Shown piece after piece: positions 9,335-18,088 of a stretch of DNA of 64,000 bases (positions are counted from its first letter, which is position 1; each line of letters opens with the position of its first letter). Location of the stretch: NCBI RefSeq assembly GCF_008326305.1, contig NZ_BIXY01000020.1, forward strand, positions 23,119 to 87,118. The letters run 5' to 3'. The notes under the pieces were generated by a model. That model saw nothing but the letters and a program-made list of their open reading frames with translations. It was not told the DNA's origin and did not search any database. The stretch comes from Dictyobacter arantiisoli (lineage in GTDB: Bacteria > Chloroflexota > Ktedonobacteria > Ktedonobacterales > Ktedonobacteraceae). Both the position numbers and the translations under genes were made by a program.

Positions 9335-10697
9335 CAAAGTCTTACTCCTGGTAGAAAATCTGTCTGTCCCGGCTGATCCCCGTGTCTGGCGTGAAGCCCA
9401 AACACTCCGTCAGCACGGTTATCAGGTCAGTATTATCTGTCCGCGCGGCGAGACACGCGATACTGAGCCTTACGTTTGCCTGGATGATATTCACATCTAT
9501 CGTTACTATCTGAATACTGAGATAAAAAAATCCAGAGATTATATAAAAGAATATGCCATGGCGATGCTAAAGACATTAAGATTAAGCTTTACCGTCTGGA
9601 GGCGTCATGGCTTCGATATCATTCATGCAGCTAACCCACCAGATACTTTTTTCACGATTGGCTGGTTTTATCGCCTACTTGGTAAAAAATATATCTTTGA
9701 CCAGCATGACCTGGCTGCAGAGATGTTTGCCATTAAATTCAAAGGGAGTATGCGTTGGTTATATGCGTTATTGCAGCTCTGTGAAAGGCTCTCCTATCGC
9801 ACAGCAAATCTAGTACTCACTACCAATGAGTCCCAAAAACGTCATGCTATCGTAGAAGGCCATTGTCCCCCAGAAAAAGTAGTCGTCGTACGCAATGGTC
9901 CTGACGATACCCGTTTTACCATCCTTACTCCTGAGCCGGCACTCAAAAGGGGTTACACGTATCTCCTTGTCTACATCGGTGTTATGGGGATGCAGGATGG
10001 CGTTGATTATGTGCTATATGCGCTCAATGAACTGGTCAACAAGCGCAATCGGCAAGATGTAGGACTGGTGCTCATGGGGAATGGTGACCAACTCCCCCTC
10101 CTCAAAAACCTGACGCAAGATCTCCTGCTAGATCAGTATGTCCATTTTACCGGCTGGCTTGGCAAGCATGATCTCCTACGCTATTTAAGTGTGGCCGATA
10201 TAGGTATCTCACCCGATCCCAGCAATCAGCTCAACGACTATAGCACCATGCTCAAAACCATGGAATATATGGCGATGGGACTTCCGGTAGTGGCCTTTGA
10301 TCTGCCAGAAACGCGTTACTCGGCTCAAGAAGCAGCTCTTTATGCCACGCCTAATGAGGTAATAGATTTTGCTAATAAGATAGAAATATTACTGGAAGAC
10401 GCCACACTACGTCAAACGCTGGGCACCTATGGTCGACAACGTATTGAGAATGAATTGAGCTGGCGACAAACACAAAAACATCTGCTATTCGCTTACCAAA
10501 AACTCCTGGATACTCCATTCCAGAGCATACAACCAACAGATGGCGAAAGCATGGAAAGCGAACAGGTAGAAAAGATTACAGTACCAAATTCAATCACACA
10601 TGTAGGCACTGATGAAGATAAGCAACCTGAAGTTTTCCAAACAGCAAAGCAAACAGACAATTCAAATTCTTATGAACTTTTTAACGAGCATGTATAA
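9321..10697 (+). CDS. GT4 family glycosyltransferase with a C-terminal tail
   Basis: A 458-residue GT4-like enzyme. It opens with SVPADPRVWREAQTL, a motif typical of one GT4 subgroup. The C-terminal nucleotide-binding domain includes TMLKTMEYMAMGLPVVAFD, where the first Glu of the usual EX7E pair is replaced. About 60 polar, low-complexity residues follow the catalytic domain and have no recognised function. The ORF overlaps the preceding gene by 14 bases and has a GGAGG ribosome site inside it. It is probably the last gene of the first polysaccharide transcription unit before the epimerase. Confidence 0.82.
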   Translation: MRRNNKVLLLVENLSVPADPRVWREAQTLRQHGYQVSIICPRGETRDTEPYVCLDDIHIYRYYLNTEIKKSRDYIKEYAMAMLKTLRLSFTVWRRHGFDIIHAANPPDTFFTIGWFYRLLGKKYIFDQHDLAAEMFAIKFKGSMRWLYALLQLCERLSYRTANLVLTTNESQKRHAIVEGHCPPEKVVVVRNGPDDTRFTILTPEPALKRGYTYLLVYIGVMGMQDGVDYVLYALNELVNKRNRQDVGLVLMGNGDQLPLLKNLTQDLLLDQYVHFTGWLGKHDLLRYLSVADIGISPDPSNQLNDYSTMLKTMEYMAMGLPVVAFDLPETRYSAQEAALYATPNEVIDFANKIEILLEDATLRQTLGTYGRQRIENELSWRQTQKHLLFAYQKLLDTPFQSIQPTDGESMESEQVEKITVPNSITHVGTDEDKQPEVFQTAKQTDNSNSYELFNEHV

Positions 10698-10722
10698 GTG
10701 AGTATTCGTAAAGAAAGGGGAA

Positions 10723-10761
10723 TGACACCTGCATGCTCAGGCTGAGCAGAGAGTGGTGTCA
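10723..10761 (+). promoter_or_regulatory. Stem-loop just upstream of the epimerase gene
   Basis: TGACACC at 10723-10729 pairs with GGTGTCA at 10755-10761, enclosing a second small hairpin, GCTCA-ggc-TGAGC. It lies in the 72-base gap between the glycosyltransferase and the epimerase and ends eight bases before ATG 10770. That start lacks an obvious Shine-Dalgarno sequence, so the structure could limit transcription or translation of the epimerase. This is inference from position only. Confidence 0.35.
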
Positions 10762-10769
10762 GATATTAC

Positions 10770-11735
10770 ATGATGAGGAATTCACGCTATCTGGTTACAG
10801 GTGGGGCAGGCTTTATTGGCTCTCACATTGCTGCTACGCTCCTCAAACAGGGAGAGGCGGTACGTATCATAGATGATTATGCGACAGGCCGTGTGAACAA
10901 TCAGAACGCTTTTGAGACCATGCCTGGACAATTCGAGATAATCAATGGTGATATTCGTGATCTGGAAACACTTAAGCAAGCGGCCCAGGGAGTAGAAGTA
11001 ATCTTCCATCAGGCGGCGCTCGCCTCGGTACCGCGCTCGATTGCTGATCCCATCAGTTCGCTAGAGGTCAATATCAATGGAACGCAGAATGTATTGATTG
11101 CTGCGCGAGATTCAAAAGTACGCCGCGTCGTCTTCGCAAGCTCGTCATCAGTATACGGAAATACACCAACCCTCCCCAAACATGAAGAAATGCCTACCGC
11201 TCCGATGTCTCCTTACGCGGTCCACAAGCTCACAGGCGAACATCTTTGTAGTGTCTTCACACGCATCTATGGTCTGGAGACGGTCGCGCTACGCTACTTT
11301 AACGTCTTCGGACCACGCCAGGACCCAAAATCAGAATATGCTGCTGTAATCCCTCGTTTTCTCACAGCCTTGATCAATAAAACACAACCGATTGTCTTCG
11401 GGGATGGAGAGCAAACACGCGACTTCACCTACGTCGATAATGTCGTGCAGGCCAACCTGAAAGCCGCCACAGCGCCCCATGCCAGCGGTCAGGCCATGAA
11501 TATCGGTTGTGGCGAACGCATCTCACTTAACGAGGTGCTTAAGATAGCAGGGGAATTATTGGAAACAACTATCCACGCCGACTATCGAGATGCGCGGCCG
11601 GGCGATGTGAGAGATAGCCTTGCCGATATCAGCAAAGCACAACGCCTGCTCGGATTTGATCCTACAGTCAAATTTGCCACAGGACTGGCTCTCACGCTGG
11701 AAGCCCTACGCGCAGGCACCAGCGAAACAAAATAG
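10770..11735 (+). CDS. NAD-dependent UDP-sugar 4-epimerase (WbpP/GalE-like SDR)
   Basis: A 321-residue extended short-chain dehydrogenase. The Rossmann motif GGAGFIGSH is at residues 10-18; the active site has Ser in SSSSVYG and the YAVHK Tyr-Lys pair. The segment LASVPRSI resembles UDP-N-acetylglucosamine/UDP-GlcNAcA 4-epimerases of the WbpP type. It would interconvert gluco- and galacto-configured donors for the surrounding glycosyltransferases. No strong ribosome site is visible before ATG 10770; ATG 10773 is an equivalent choice. The gene converges with the oxidoreductase on the other strand across a long hairpin. Substrate specificity is inferred. Confidence 0.85.
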   Translation: MMRNSRYLVTGGAGFIGSHIAATLLKQGEAVRIIDDYATGRVNNQNAFETMPGQFEIINGDIRDLETLKQAAQGVEVIFHQAALASVPRSIADPISSLEVNINGTQNVLIAARDSKVRRVVFASSSSVYGNTPTLPKHEEMPTAPMSPYAVHKLTGEHLCSVFTRIYGLETVALRYFNVFGPRQDPKSEYAAVIPRFLTALINKTQPIVFGDGEQTRDFTYVDNVVQANLKAATAPHASGQAMNIGCGERISLNEVLKIAGELLETTIHADYRDARPGDVRDSLADISKAQRLLGFDPTVKFATGLALTLEALRAGTSETK

Positions 11736-11737
11736 TC

Positions 11738-11807
11738 ATCAGAGCCATAAAAGATAGTCATCAATGTAGTGCGCATTACATTGATGACTATCTTTTATGG
11801 CTCTGAT
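11738..11807. terminator. 31-bp perfect hairpin between convergent genes
   Basis: Arms 11738-11768 and 11777-11807 are perfect inverted repeats with an eight-base loop, GTGCGCAT. The arm begins two bases after the epimerase stop codon. There is no U-tract on either strand. Position between convergent genes suggests a bidirectional terminator or mRNA 3'-end protector. The stem is far longer than a normal intrinsic terminator. Confidence 0.7.
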
Positions 11808-11839
11808 TGAAAGTATTGGATAAAAAAGAGATCTCGTTC

Positions 11840-12844
11840 TTACAGACCTGCCAGGCTTGTTGCAACCTCTTGACGGGACAAAGCGGTCTGAGCAGCTTCC
11901 AGGACACGTACAACTGCCAGACCGGCATCTCCACTGGCACGTGGCTGCTCACCAGTGCGAATCGCATGTGCGAAATCTTCGCACTCCAGGCGAAGCGGCT
12001 CTATCCAATCAATATGAGGAATAGTGATCGCGCCATAGCGATAGGAAACGACTGGATCAGCATGCACATCAGCGCCCTTGTTGTAGACTTTGATCATCTC
12101 GGAAGGATTGGTGTCATCGTAAACCACCATGCGCGCATCGCCAATCACCGTTACGCGACGAATCTTACAAGGGTGCAGCCAGCTTACATGAATATGAGCG
12201 GTCATCTCATCAGCAAATTCCAGATCAAGATGGGCGATATCACAAATATGAGATTGTAGATGAGCATGTGCCTGTACCTTCACCTGCACGGGCACCTTAC
12301 CAAACAAATATAACAAGATCGACACGTCGTGCGGCGCAAGATCCCAGATCACATTGGTATCACTACGAAAAAGTCCCAGATTGACACGCTCAGCCTCAAC
12401 ACAATAGATTCTTCCAAGATCCCCACTCTGTACCAGCTTGCGCAGCTCATTCACAGCGGGACTATATTCAAAAGTATGTCCAACCATCAGAGTCAGCTTC
12501 CGCTCCTGTGCCAGAGCAATCAATTCTTCAGCTTCAACCACACTCGCCGTCAACGGCTTCTCCACCAGGACATGCTTTCCATGTAACAGTGCTTCTTTCG
12601 CTAACCGATAATGAGTGCGGACAGGTGCGGCAATTACCACACCATCTACATCAGATTGCCACACATCATTCACATCTGAGGTAGTTTTAGTCCATGGTTG
12701 GCTGACGACCAGGGAAGCCAGACGCTTCTGATCCAGATCAGCTACCATTGTCACCGACGCTTGCGAGAGACCATCAAGATTGCGAGCGATCTTAGGTCCC
12801 CAATAGCCCCAACCAATCACACCAAAACGAAGATCTTTTCTCAT
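11840..12844 (-). CDS. Gfo/Idh/MocA-family sugar-nucleotide oxidoreductase (WlbA/WbpB-like)
   Basis: A 334-residue NAD-dependent oxidoreductase. The N-terminal Rossmann fold has GVIGWGYWGP at residues 8-17, the family signature EKPL lies near residue 95, and the catalytic-region motif DLAPHDVSI lies near residue 175. Together with the aminotransferase immediately upstream in the transcript it forms a 3-oxidation/3-amination pair, as in WlbA-WlbC or WbpB-WbpE, which make UDP-2-acetamido-3-amino uronic acid. No partner acetyltransferase is visible in the window. The exact sugar is inferred. Confidence 0.82.
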   Translation of the reverse strand: MRKDLRFGVIGWGYWGPKIARNLDGLSQASVTMVADLDQKRLASLVVSQPWTKTTSDVNDVWQSDVDGVVIAAPVRTHYRLAKEALLHGKHVLVEKPLTASVVEAEELIALAQERKLTLMVGHTFEYSPAVNELRKLVQSGDLGRIYCVEAERVNLGLFRSDTNVIWDLAPHDVSILLYLFGKVPVQVKVQAHAHLQSHICDIAHLDLEFADEMTAHIHVSWLHPCKIRRVTVIGDARMVVYDDTNPSEMIKVYNKGADVHADPVVSYRYGAITIPHIDWIEPLRLECEDFAHAIRTGEQPRASGDAGLAVVRVLEAAQTALSRQEVATSLAGL

Positions 12845-12909
12845 ACTTCAATCCTCTAAAGTCTTACACAGCATATTATTACATTTATGAGCTCTATAGA
12901 GAGGGGTTG

Positions 12910-14040
12910 TTAATGATTTGGAGCCAGGGTGCCAGTTGCATATTTTTGAACCGCTTGAATAACACGCTGAAGTTGATGGGAAGTAAGCTCTGGATACATT
13001 GGCAGAGAAACAATACGTGAAGCAACAGCTTCAGTGACCGGTAGCATACCCCGCTTATATCCATATTGAGCACAGGCAGGCTGTAAATGAATTGGTGTTG
13101 GATAGTGAATATTAGTACCAATGCCCTCATCGGCCAGGACGGCACGAAAACGCTCGCGGTCATCCACCTGCACCACATAATAACAATATACATGGGTTGA
13201 CCAGGAACGGACAACGGGCACAGCCTCGACCAACCCACGTAAATGTTCATTATATGTTTGTGCATGGGCCTGTCGCGCAGCATTCCAGTTTGTCAAATGA
13301 GGCAGCTTGACCAGTAAAACAGCCGCCTGTAGCTCATCCATGCGCGCATTGTTACCCATTACCTCATGCAGATAACGAACCCGTGAACCATGATCACGTA
13401 CCATCCACATCTTTTCAGCTAAAGCAAGATCGTTTGTTGTACAGATGCCAGCTTCGCCAAAAGCACCCAGATTTTTACTAAAATAGAGACTGAAACAGGC
13501 GATATCCCCAAATGAGCCAACACGTTGTCCTTCATAGGTTGCACCATGAGCTTGAGAAGCATCCTCAATCACCCGCAATCCATGAGTATGTGCAAATTCC
13601 AACACTGGCTTCATCTCGACAGTATGTCCATAGAGATGGACTGGTAGAATCGCCCGCGTACGGGCAGTCAACACCAGTTCCAACTGACGCCAATCCATGA
13701 CATACGTTTCAGGATCAATATCTACGAAAACTGGAATTGCTCCCACTGCTGCGATAGCTTCCACAGTCGCAATAAAAGTATTGGATACTGTAATAACTTC
13801 ATCGCCAGGACCAATATCACAGGCTCGTAACGCTAATTCCAGAGCCGTAGTCCCCGAAGACGTGCCTACACCATAGTTACAACCGCAATATGCTGCAAAT
13901 TCCTGCTCAAACGCGCGCTGCCGTGGTCCCAGGAACAATTGCATACTTTCTAATACTTCTTCAAAAGCCAGCATAATTTCTGGCTTTAACGCAAGATATT
14001 GAGCGCGCAAATCAACCAGAGGTACCTGTTCAGATGACAC
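12910..14040 (-). CDS. DegT/DnrJ/EryC1/StrS sugar aminotransferase (WbpE-like)
   Basis: A 376-residue PLP-dependent aminotransferase. It starts with the family-typical VPLVDLRAQY, has the IEDASQAHGA aspartate motif, and the PLP Schiff-base lysine lies in YFSKNLGAFGEAG. It transfers an amino group from glutamate to a keto-sugar nucleotide. It is transcribed first, then the Gfo/Idh gene 65 bases later, making a compact two-enzyme module for an amino-sugar donor. The two genes run opposite to the flanking polysaccharide genes, so the module may be separately controlled. Confidence 0.87.
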   Translation of the reverse strand: MSSEQVPLVDLRAQYLALKPEIMLAFEEVLESMQLFLGPRQRAFEQEFAAYCGCNYGVGTSSGTTALELALRACDIGPGDEVITVSNTFIATVEAIAAVGAIPVFVDIDPETYVMDWRQLELVLTARTRAILPVHLYGHTVEMKPVLEFAHTHGLRVIEDASQAHGATYEGQRVGSFGDIACFSLYFSKNLGAFGEAGICTTNDLALAEKMWMVRDHGSRVRYLHEVMGNNARMDELQAAVLLVKLPHLTNWNAARQAHAQTYNEHLRGLVEAVPVVRSWSTHVYCYYVVQVDDRERFRAVLADEGIGTNIHYPTPIHLQPACAQYGYKRGMLPVTEAVASRIVSLPMYPELTSHQLQRVIQAVQKYATGTLAPNH

Positions 14041-14490
14041 CGGATGCTTACTCCTTCAACATTTTAAAAGGCAATCATAGTGTTATATCTCGCCGATAAA
14101 AACAGTAGATCTACCATAGAACAATATTTCGCTGTATTTCAATGAAATGCACATTTTTATTCATATACATCTGCTACTGACCATTCATCTGCAATCACGG
14201 CCATATAGTCTCATCTCTACAATCATAGCCAGAAAAAGTGGTGATAAGATGCCTGCAAAGGTGTCAGATAGGTTGATCTAGAACGAAACAGTGAAGAATA
14301 CACAACCATAGATGCATCTATAGATAAAGAATGCCTTACGCTTTTACTACTTATTTTGGAACTCTTCACCACATCTCTATAGAAATACTCACCAATTATA
14401 CACCTGAGTTACCTAGTATTGTAATCAGAATGAATAGAACAGGGAGAACATTGGAAGTTTTTCCGCAGCATTGCAATTGGGGAGGATACA
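14041..14490. other. Divergent intergenic region, no gene seen
   Basis: An AT-rich 450-base gap between the divergently transcribed aminotransferase and sugar phosphotransferase genes. It must hold both promoters, but I could not pick a convincing -35/-10 pair. Short open frames here lack ribosome sites and look like noise. The only clear signal is the GGGGAGG ribosome site at the right end for ATG 14491. Confidence 0.5.
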
Positions 14491-15165
14491 ATGGTTGTTC
14501 AATCGGCGCCCGTCAGAACGATCAGCTTTAATACGAGCTACTTACGTGCCAAACGAGCGCTTGACATTACTTTTACGCTCCTTATCGCACCCTTTGTTAT
14601 CCTGGTTGGTATTGTGGTGGCAATTTGCATTAAAATTGATTCAAGAGGACCCATCTTTTTTCGTCAGAAACGCATCGGACAAGATGGGCTTGAATTCGAA
14701 ATGCTTAAATTTCGTTCTATGTATGTAAATAGTAATCAGCTTGCACATCGTGAAAAAATTCTTCATTACATGAATGGAAAAAAATTGAATGAAGAGAACA
14801 GCAGCAATATGTCATACAAAGATGTTCATGATCCACGGATCACAAAAGTGGGACGTTTTATCCGAAAGACCAGCCTGGATGAAATACCACAATTCTGGAA
14901 CGTCTTGAAAGGTCAGATGGCTCTGGTCGGACCTCGTCCCCCTTTGACGTATGAGGTAGATCTTTATTCATCCCATGAATGGCTGCGCATGGTTGGCAAG
15001 CCAGGGCTTACCGGCACCTGGCAGGTATATGGCCGCTCCAGGGTGACCTTTCAAAGTATGGTGGAAATGGATATCGAATATCTTGAACACCAATCGATAT
15101 GGACCGATATCAAACTCATCGTGTTGACCGTTCCAGTGATGCTTTTCTCTCGCGGTGGCGCATAA
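14491..15165 (+). CDS. Initiating sugar phosphotransferase (bacterial sugar transferase, PF02397)
   Basis: A 224-residue monotopic phosphoglycosyl transferase that would start glycan synthesis by moving a sugar phosphate onto undecaprenyl phosphate. The order is a basic RAKRALD motif, one membrane re-entrant helix at about residues 25-50, RQKRIGQDG, LKFRSM, the catalytic SLDEIPQ Asp-Glu pair, VGPRPP, and KPGLTGTWQV. The size matches the short PglC/WecP-like form without an N-terminal four-helix region. GGGGAGG is seven bases upstream of ATG. This supplies the missing first step of the polysaccharide locus. Confidence 0.9.
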   Translation: MVVQSAPVRTISFNTSYLRAKRALDITFTLLIAPFVILVGIVVAICIKIDSRGPIFFRQKRIGQDGLEFEMLKFRSMYVNSNQLAHREKILHYMNGKKLNEENSSNMSYKDVHDPRITKVGRFIRKTSLDEIPQFWNVLKGQMALVGPRPPLTYEVDLYSSHEWLRMVGKPGLTGTWQVYGRSRVTFQSMVEMDIEYLEHQSIWTDIKLIVLTVPVMLFSRGGA

Positions 15166-15264
15166 AAAAATCAGCATATGCACCTTTAACTATGGTCTTT
15201 TTCTTTATCTATGCGTCTCACTACTCTTACATCCATGCCACTTTCCCATATAGGGCAGAATACA

Positions 15265-15315
15265 GTGAAGTTGAGGGTAGAGGCAGGTACGAACTGCCTC
15301 TACCCTCAACTTCAC
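15265..15315. terminator. 22-bp perfect hairpin between convergent genes
   Basis: Arms 15265-15286 and 15294-15315 are exact inverted repeats with a seven-base loop. It lies between the sugar phosphotransferase on plus and the small MshEN-like gene on minus. An A-run, not a T-run, follows on the plus strand, and there is no T-run on minus. Probable bidirectional terminator or 3'-end stabiliser. Confidence 0.65.
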
Positions 15316-15355
15316 AAAAAACTTGTCGCACAAGGGGAGGGCAACCTGAATTCTG

Positions 15356-15763
15356 TTACGTCACGATTCCAGACATGAAGAGGTGCTGTAGCAGAGTATG
15401 CACTGGAGGAAAACGAAAAGGGGCAGGTAAAAAACGGGCTCGCTCATAACGCTTTCGTATGCGTTCAGCGCGTTCCATACGTTGCAAAGCAAAGGATATC
15501 TGCTTTGGATCGACTAATACGGGGAAGAGTTGACAGCATGTCAGTCGGCTTAGAGCCGAAAAAATGCAGATACTTTTTTGATCAGCAATTGCAATGGTCA
15601 AAGCGCCACGTGTTTTTCCAATCACAATGCATTGATACCGTTGCATCACACTGAGAGGCAATATAGAGCAATGCTGCAGTGAAACACGGCGCATTGTAAA
15701 CAAGCGGGGGATAGGAATAAATTCATCCTCATAAACGCCACAACCCCTTTGATATTGCTGCAT
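15356..15763 (-). CDS. Small stand-alone MshEN/GspE N-terminal-like domain protein
   Basis: A 135-residue protein. Its central part, from ILPLSVMQRYQCIVIG through LTIAIADQ to PVLVDPKQISFALQRM, follows the pattern of the MshEN (type II secretion ATPase N-terminal) domain: a Leu-Pro hydrophobic stretch, a short strand pair ending in AIADP/Q, then a helix ending in an aromatic/basic segment. Such domains can bind c-di-GMP in other proteins. No ATPase domain is attached. GGAG lies before ATG 15763 with good spacing. The last 25 residues are basic. The family call rests on pattern only. Confidence 0.55.
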   Translation of the reverse strand: MQQYQRGCGVYEDEFIPIPRLFTMRRVSLQHCSILPLSVMQRYQCIVIGKTRGALTIAIADQKSICIFSALSRLTCCQLFPVLVDPKQISFALQRMERAERIRKRYERARFLPAPFRFPPVHTLLQHLFMSGIVT

Positions 15764-16010
15764 CTCATCTCCTGATTGTATAACGCCTTCTTAATAGAAT
15801 ATAGAGGGTCTCTGTAGAAATGAGATGCAGAAAGTATCCAGGATAAGGTACTTAAAGAGCAACAGAGTAGAGGATTCGACACTTCCTTACGGCTTCTGCC
15901 TACCAAATGGAACATACTCGATCCTCTTCACTGGGGATACACATTGTCTAGCCAGGATCGAGCATATCCATGTCTATGAAAAAAACGTGGGGATATTCTT
16001 CAGGATACCG

Positions 16011-16739
16011 CTAGACAGAAACAACACGCAAAGCACGTGTAGCATCCTCTTCAAGGGAGCGGCGAATCAACGTATAACCGACACCAGGTACGGTCAAAAT
16101 GTAATGAGGATTGCCTGGCTCTGGCTCGATCTTCTGGCGGAGATGTCGAATATGCGCTTTAATTAAACAGGCATCGCCATCACCATCGTATCCCCAGACA
16201 TGAGCCACAATTTGTCCCGCAGTACAGACATCGTTCGCGTTGATCGCGAGCAAATGAAGCATTTTACTTTCGGTCGGTGTTAAACGTGCCGTCTTCCCGT
16301 TGATCGTCGCTTCATTGTGTAATGAGTCGACACAAAGAGGACCGACATGAATAAGGGAAGAAGGGCGGCTCTCAAGCGTATTGCGAGACCGACGACTTAC
16401 AGCATGAATACGTGCGATCAACTGCGATGGATAAAAAGGCTTACGCAAATAATCATCTGCACCCGACTCAAGACAGCGTACTTCATCATGAACGTCTTTG
16501 TCATCCGTAACCACAAGCACCAAAGCATCGTGCTTCATGCGCAAATCACGGCAGAGAGCCAGCATATCAACATCTTTCAATGCGATATCCATAATAACGA
16601 GATCTGGTCGTTGCTCCAACCACTCTGATTTCGCTCGTTCAGCCGTATAGGCGCGGCATACTTCATATCCTAACGTCTTTAACCAGCTTGTGAGCATCTC
16701 GACCAAATCACGGTCACTGTCAATGACCAGCAATTTCAT
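16011..16739 (-). CDS. OmpR/PhoB-family response regulator (orphan)
   Basis: A 242-residue two-domain regulator. The receiver domain (1-120) has the acidic patch in VIDSDRD, the phospho-acceptor Asp in VIMDIAL, Thr in VVTDD and Lys in YLRKPF. The C-terminal winged helix (about 135-230) has LTPTESKMLHLL and a recognition-helix region ending PHYILTVPGVGY. ATG 16739 is chosen because GGAGGAG lies eight bases before it; an upstream in-frame ATG at 16754 is itself part of that ribosome site. No histidine kinase is adjacent, so its partner is unknown. Confidence 0.88.
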   Translation of the reverse strand: MKLLVIDSDRDLVEMLTSWLKTLGYEVCRAYTAERAKSEWLEQRPDLVIMDIALKDVDMLALCRDLRMKHDALVLVVTDDKDVHDEVRCLESGADDYLRKPFYPSQLIARIHAVSRRSRNTLESRPSSLIHVGPLCVDSLHNEATINGKTARLTPTESKMLHLLAINANDVCTAGQIVAHVWGYDGDGDACLIKAHIRHLRQKIEPEPGNPHYILTVPGVGYTLIRRSLEEDATRALRVVSV

Positions 16740-16888
16740 CTTGTCTCCTCCCAACTTTTTACCGTCTGTTTACTCGCAAATATCTCTAATAAAAAGCGCT
16801 TACATTCAACGCGAACGCAACTTTGCATTCCCGCACGATAAAAGTAATTCCACCTTCTACATGCCACACGACAATATTCGAATACATT

Positions 16889-16915
16889 GGGTATTATACA
16901 GCAAATACAATACCC
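16889..16915 (-). promoter_or_regulatory. Imperfect palindrome over a candidate -10 box, possible operator
   Basis: A 27-base imperfect palindrome with outer arms GGGTATT and AATACCC. On the minus strand it contains TATAAT at 16898-16893, oriented towards the response regulator gene about 150 bases away. PhoB-type regulators commonly autoregulate, but they usually bind direct repeats, so this could equally be bound by another regulator. No good -35 box sits at 17 bases. Confidence 0.35.
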
Positions 16916-17565
16916 TGATACAACAATGGGGTAAATCGCCTCCCTCTGATAGATGCACATTTGCTATCAAAGCACTATACGTCATTCTTCCATGCTATCC
17001 AATAAACGTCATAGAAATAAGTAATTGTAACCTGGATCTGCTCATTTTCCACCTCACTGCATATAAACGGTAGTACAGGAGAAAAGTGAACTATTCATAA
17101 ACACTTGTTTACTCATAGTTGTCTACACAGAATAGGCTGAAGTTGCTGAAACTTATTTATTATTATCAGGGAGAATAATGAACAGAATTAGTAATAAATA
17201 GACAATTAAATTCAATATAGTGCAGTAAAAAACTGTTCATTGGACTCAAGCTTTGCTTATCATCTGATAAATACTATACAGTATACACTTTTAAATTGCA
17301 ATGAATCTCTATGGTAATTCCTCACAATTTGTAGAGTTTGTGCCCATTTCCACGCCTTTATTGACATTTGCTTAAATAGCCTTTTTTACACAACTATGTC
17401 CATCTAAAGCACCTCAAAAAATGGATATTGAATGTCTTCACATCAAAACTTGAGCAGATACAGTGATAGTACAGACAAAGTTTCTTACGCTCTCTTTAGC
17501 AGAAAAATTTGCCTGTACTATTCAATAGAAGGAGAACGGAATAAAGTGCATGAGGAGATAAAATA

Positions 17566-17603
17566 AGCCACAAAAAAGAGAGAAAGATTTACAAACAATC
17601 TTT
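17566..17603 (-). terminator. Weak intrinsic terminator candidate for the DUF212 gene
   Basis: On the minus strand AAAGATT and AATCTTT (17597-17603 and 17583-17589) form a seven-base-pair stem, followed after a few bases by a T-run. It lies about 20 bases beyond the stop codon of the minus-strand gene. The stem is A/T-rich, so it is weak. Confidence 0.4.
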
Positions 17604-17622
17604 ATTTATGCTCTATGTACCA

Positions 17623-18066
17623 TCAAATAGTCATGATAAAACCAACACAAACACCCAGGAGAGCGCCCACAAACACCTGAATAGGTGTATGCCCAATCAA
17701 TTCCCGTAACCGTTTTTCGGCCATAGGACTTCCTTGAAAAGCCTCTTCTAACATCTGGTTCAAGATGCGTGCCTGAATACTTACAGCGCGGCGGACGCCA
17801 GCGGCATCATACATAACAATGCTTGCCAGGACGAGTGCGATAGCAAACTCAGGTGATGTAACACCAAGGTTGCGACCCACGGCTGTAGCTAATCCTGTCA
17901 CCAGGGCAGAATGAGAACTGGGCATCCCTCCCGAAGAAACAAGCCGACTGGGCGTCAATTTGCGTTGCTTAAACAATTCCAGAATAGTTTTGCTTACTTG
18001 AGCAATCGCCCAGGCCAAAAAAGCCGCGATTAAAACGCGATTGTCAAAAATTGATCCATTACTCAT
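17623..18066 (-). CDS. DUF212/YuiD-like PAP2-related membrane protein
   Basis: A protein of about 147 residues with four hydrophobic segments. It has the family motif SSGGMPSSHSALVTGLATA near residue 45 and the downstream IVMYDAAGVRR segment. These resemble the PAP2-type Lys-Ser-Gly-His elements of the DUF212 (YuiD) family. ATG 18066 gives the usual family length; the frame runs open to 18156, where it would overlap xseB. No good ribosome site is seen at 18066, so translation may depend on coupling. Function is not established; lipid phosphate hydrolysis is sometimes proposed. Confidence 0.75.
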   Translation of the reverse strand: MSNGSIFDNRVLIAAFLAWAIAQVSKTILELFKQRKLTPSRLVSSGGMPSSHSALVTGLATAVGRNLGVTSPEFAIALVLASIVMYDAAGVRRAVSIQARILNQMLEEAFQGSPMAEKRLRELIGHTPIQVFVGALLGVCVGFIMTI

Positions 18067-18088
18067 ATATTTTGCAGCCAGGCTCCCA

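Larger units (their letters stand above)
16740..17622. other. AT-rich gene-free stretch of about 880 bases
   Basis: No credible coding frame on either strand. It contains the regulator's upstream region with an imperfect palindrome at 16889-16915, many A/T runs, and near the right end a weak hairpin that may stop the DUF212 transcript. The rest, about 17000-17560, shows nothing I can name. Confidence 0.5.

Noticed and set aside
11807..12259. 150-residue plus-strand open frame near the convergent hairpin
   Set aside because: It runs antisense through the Gfo/Idh oxidoreductase, which carries the family motifs.
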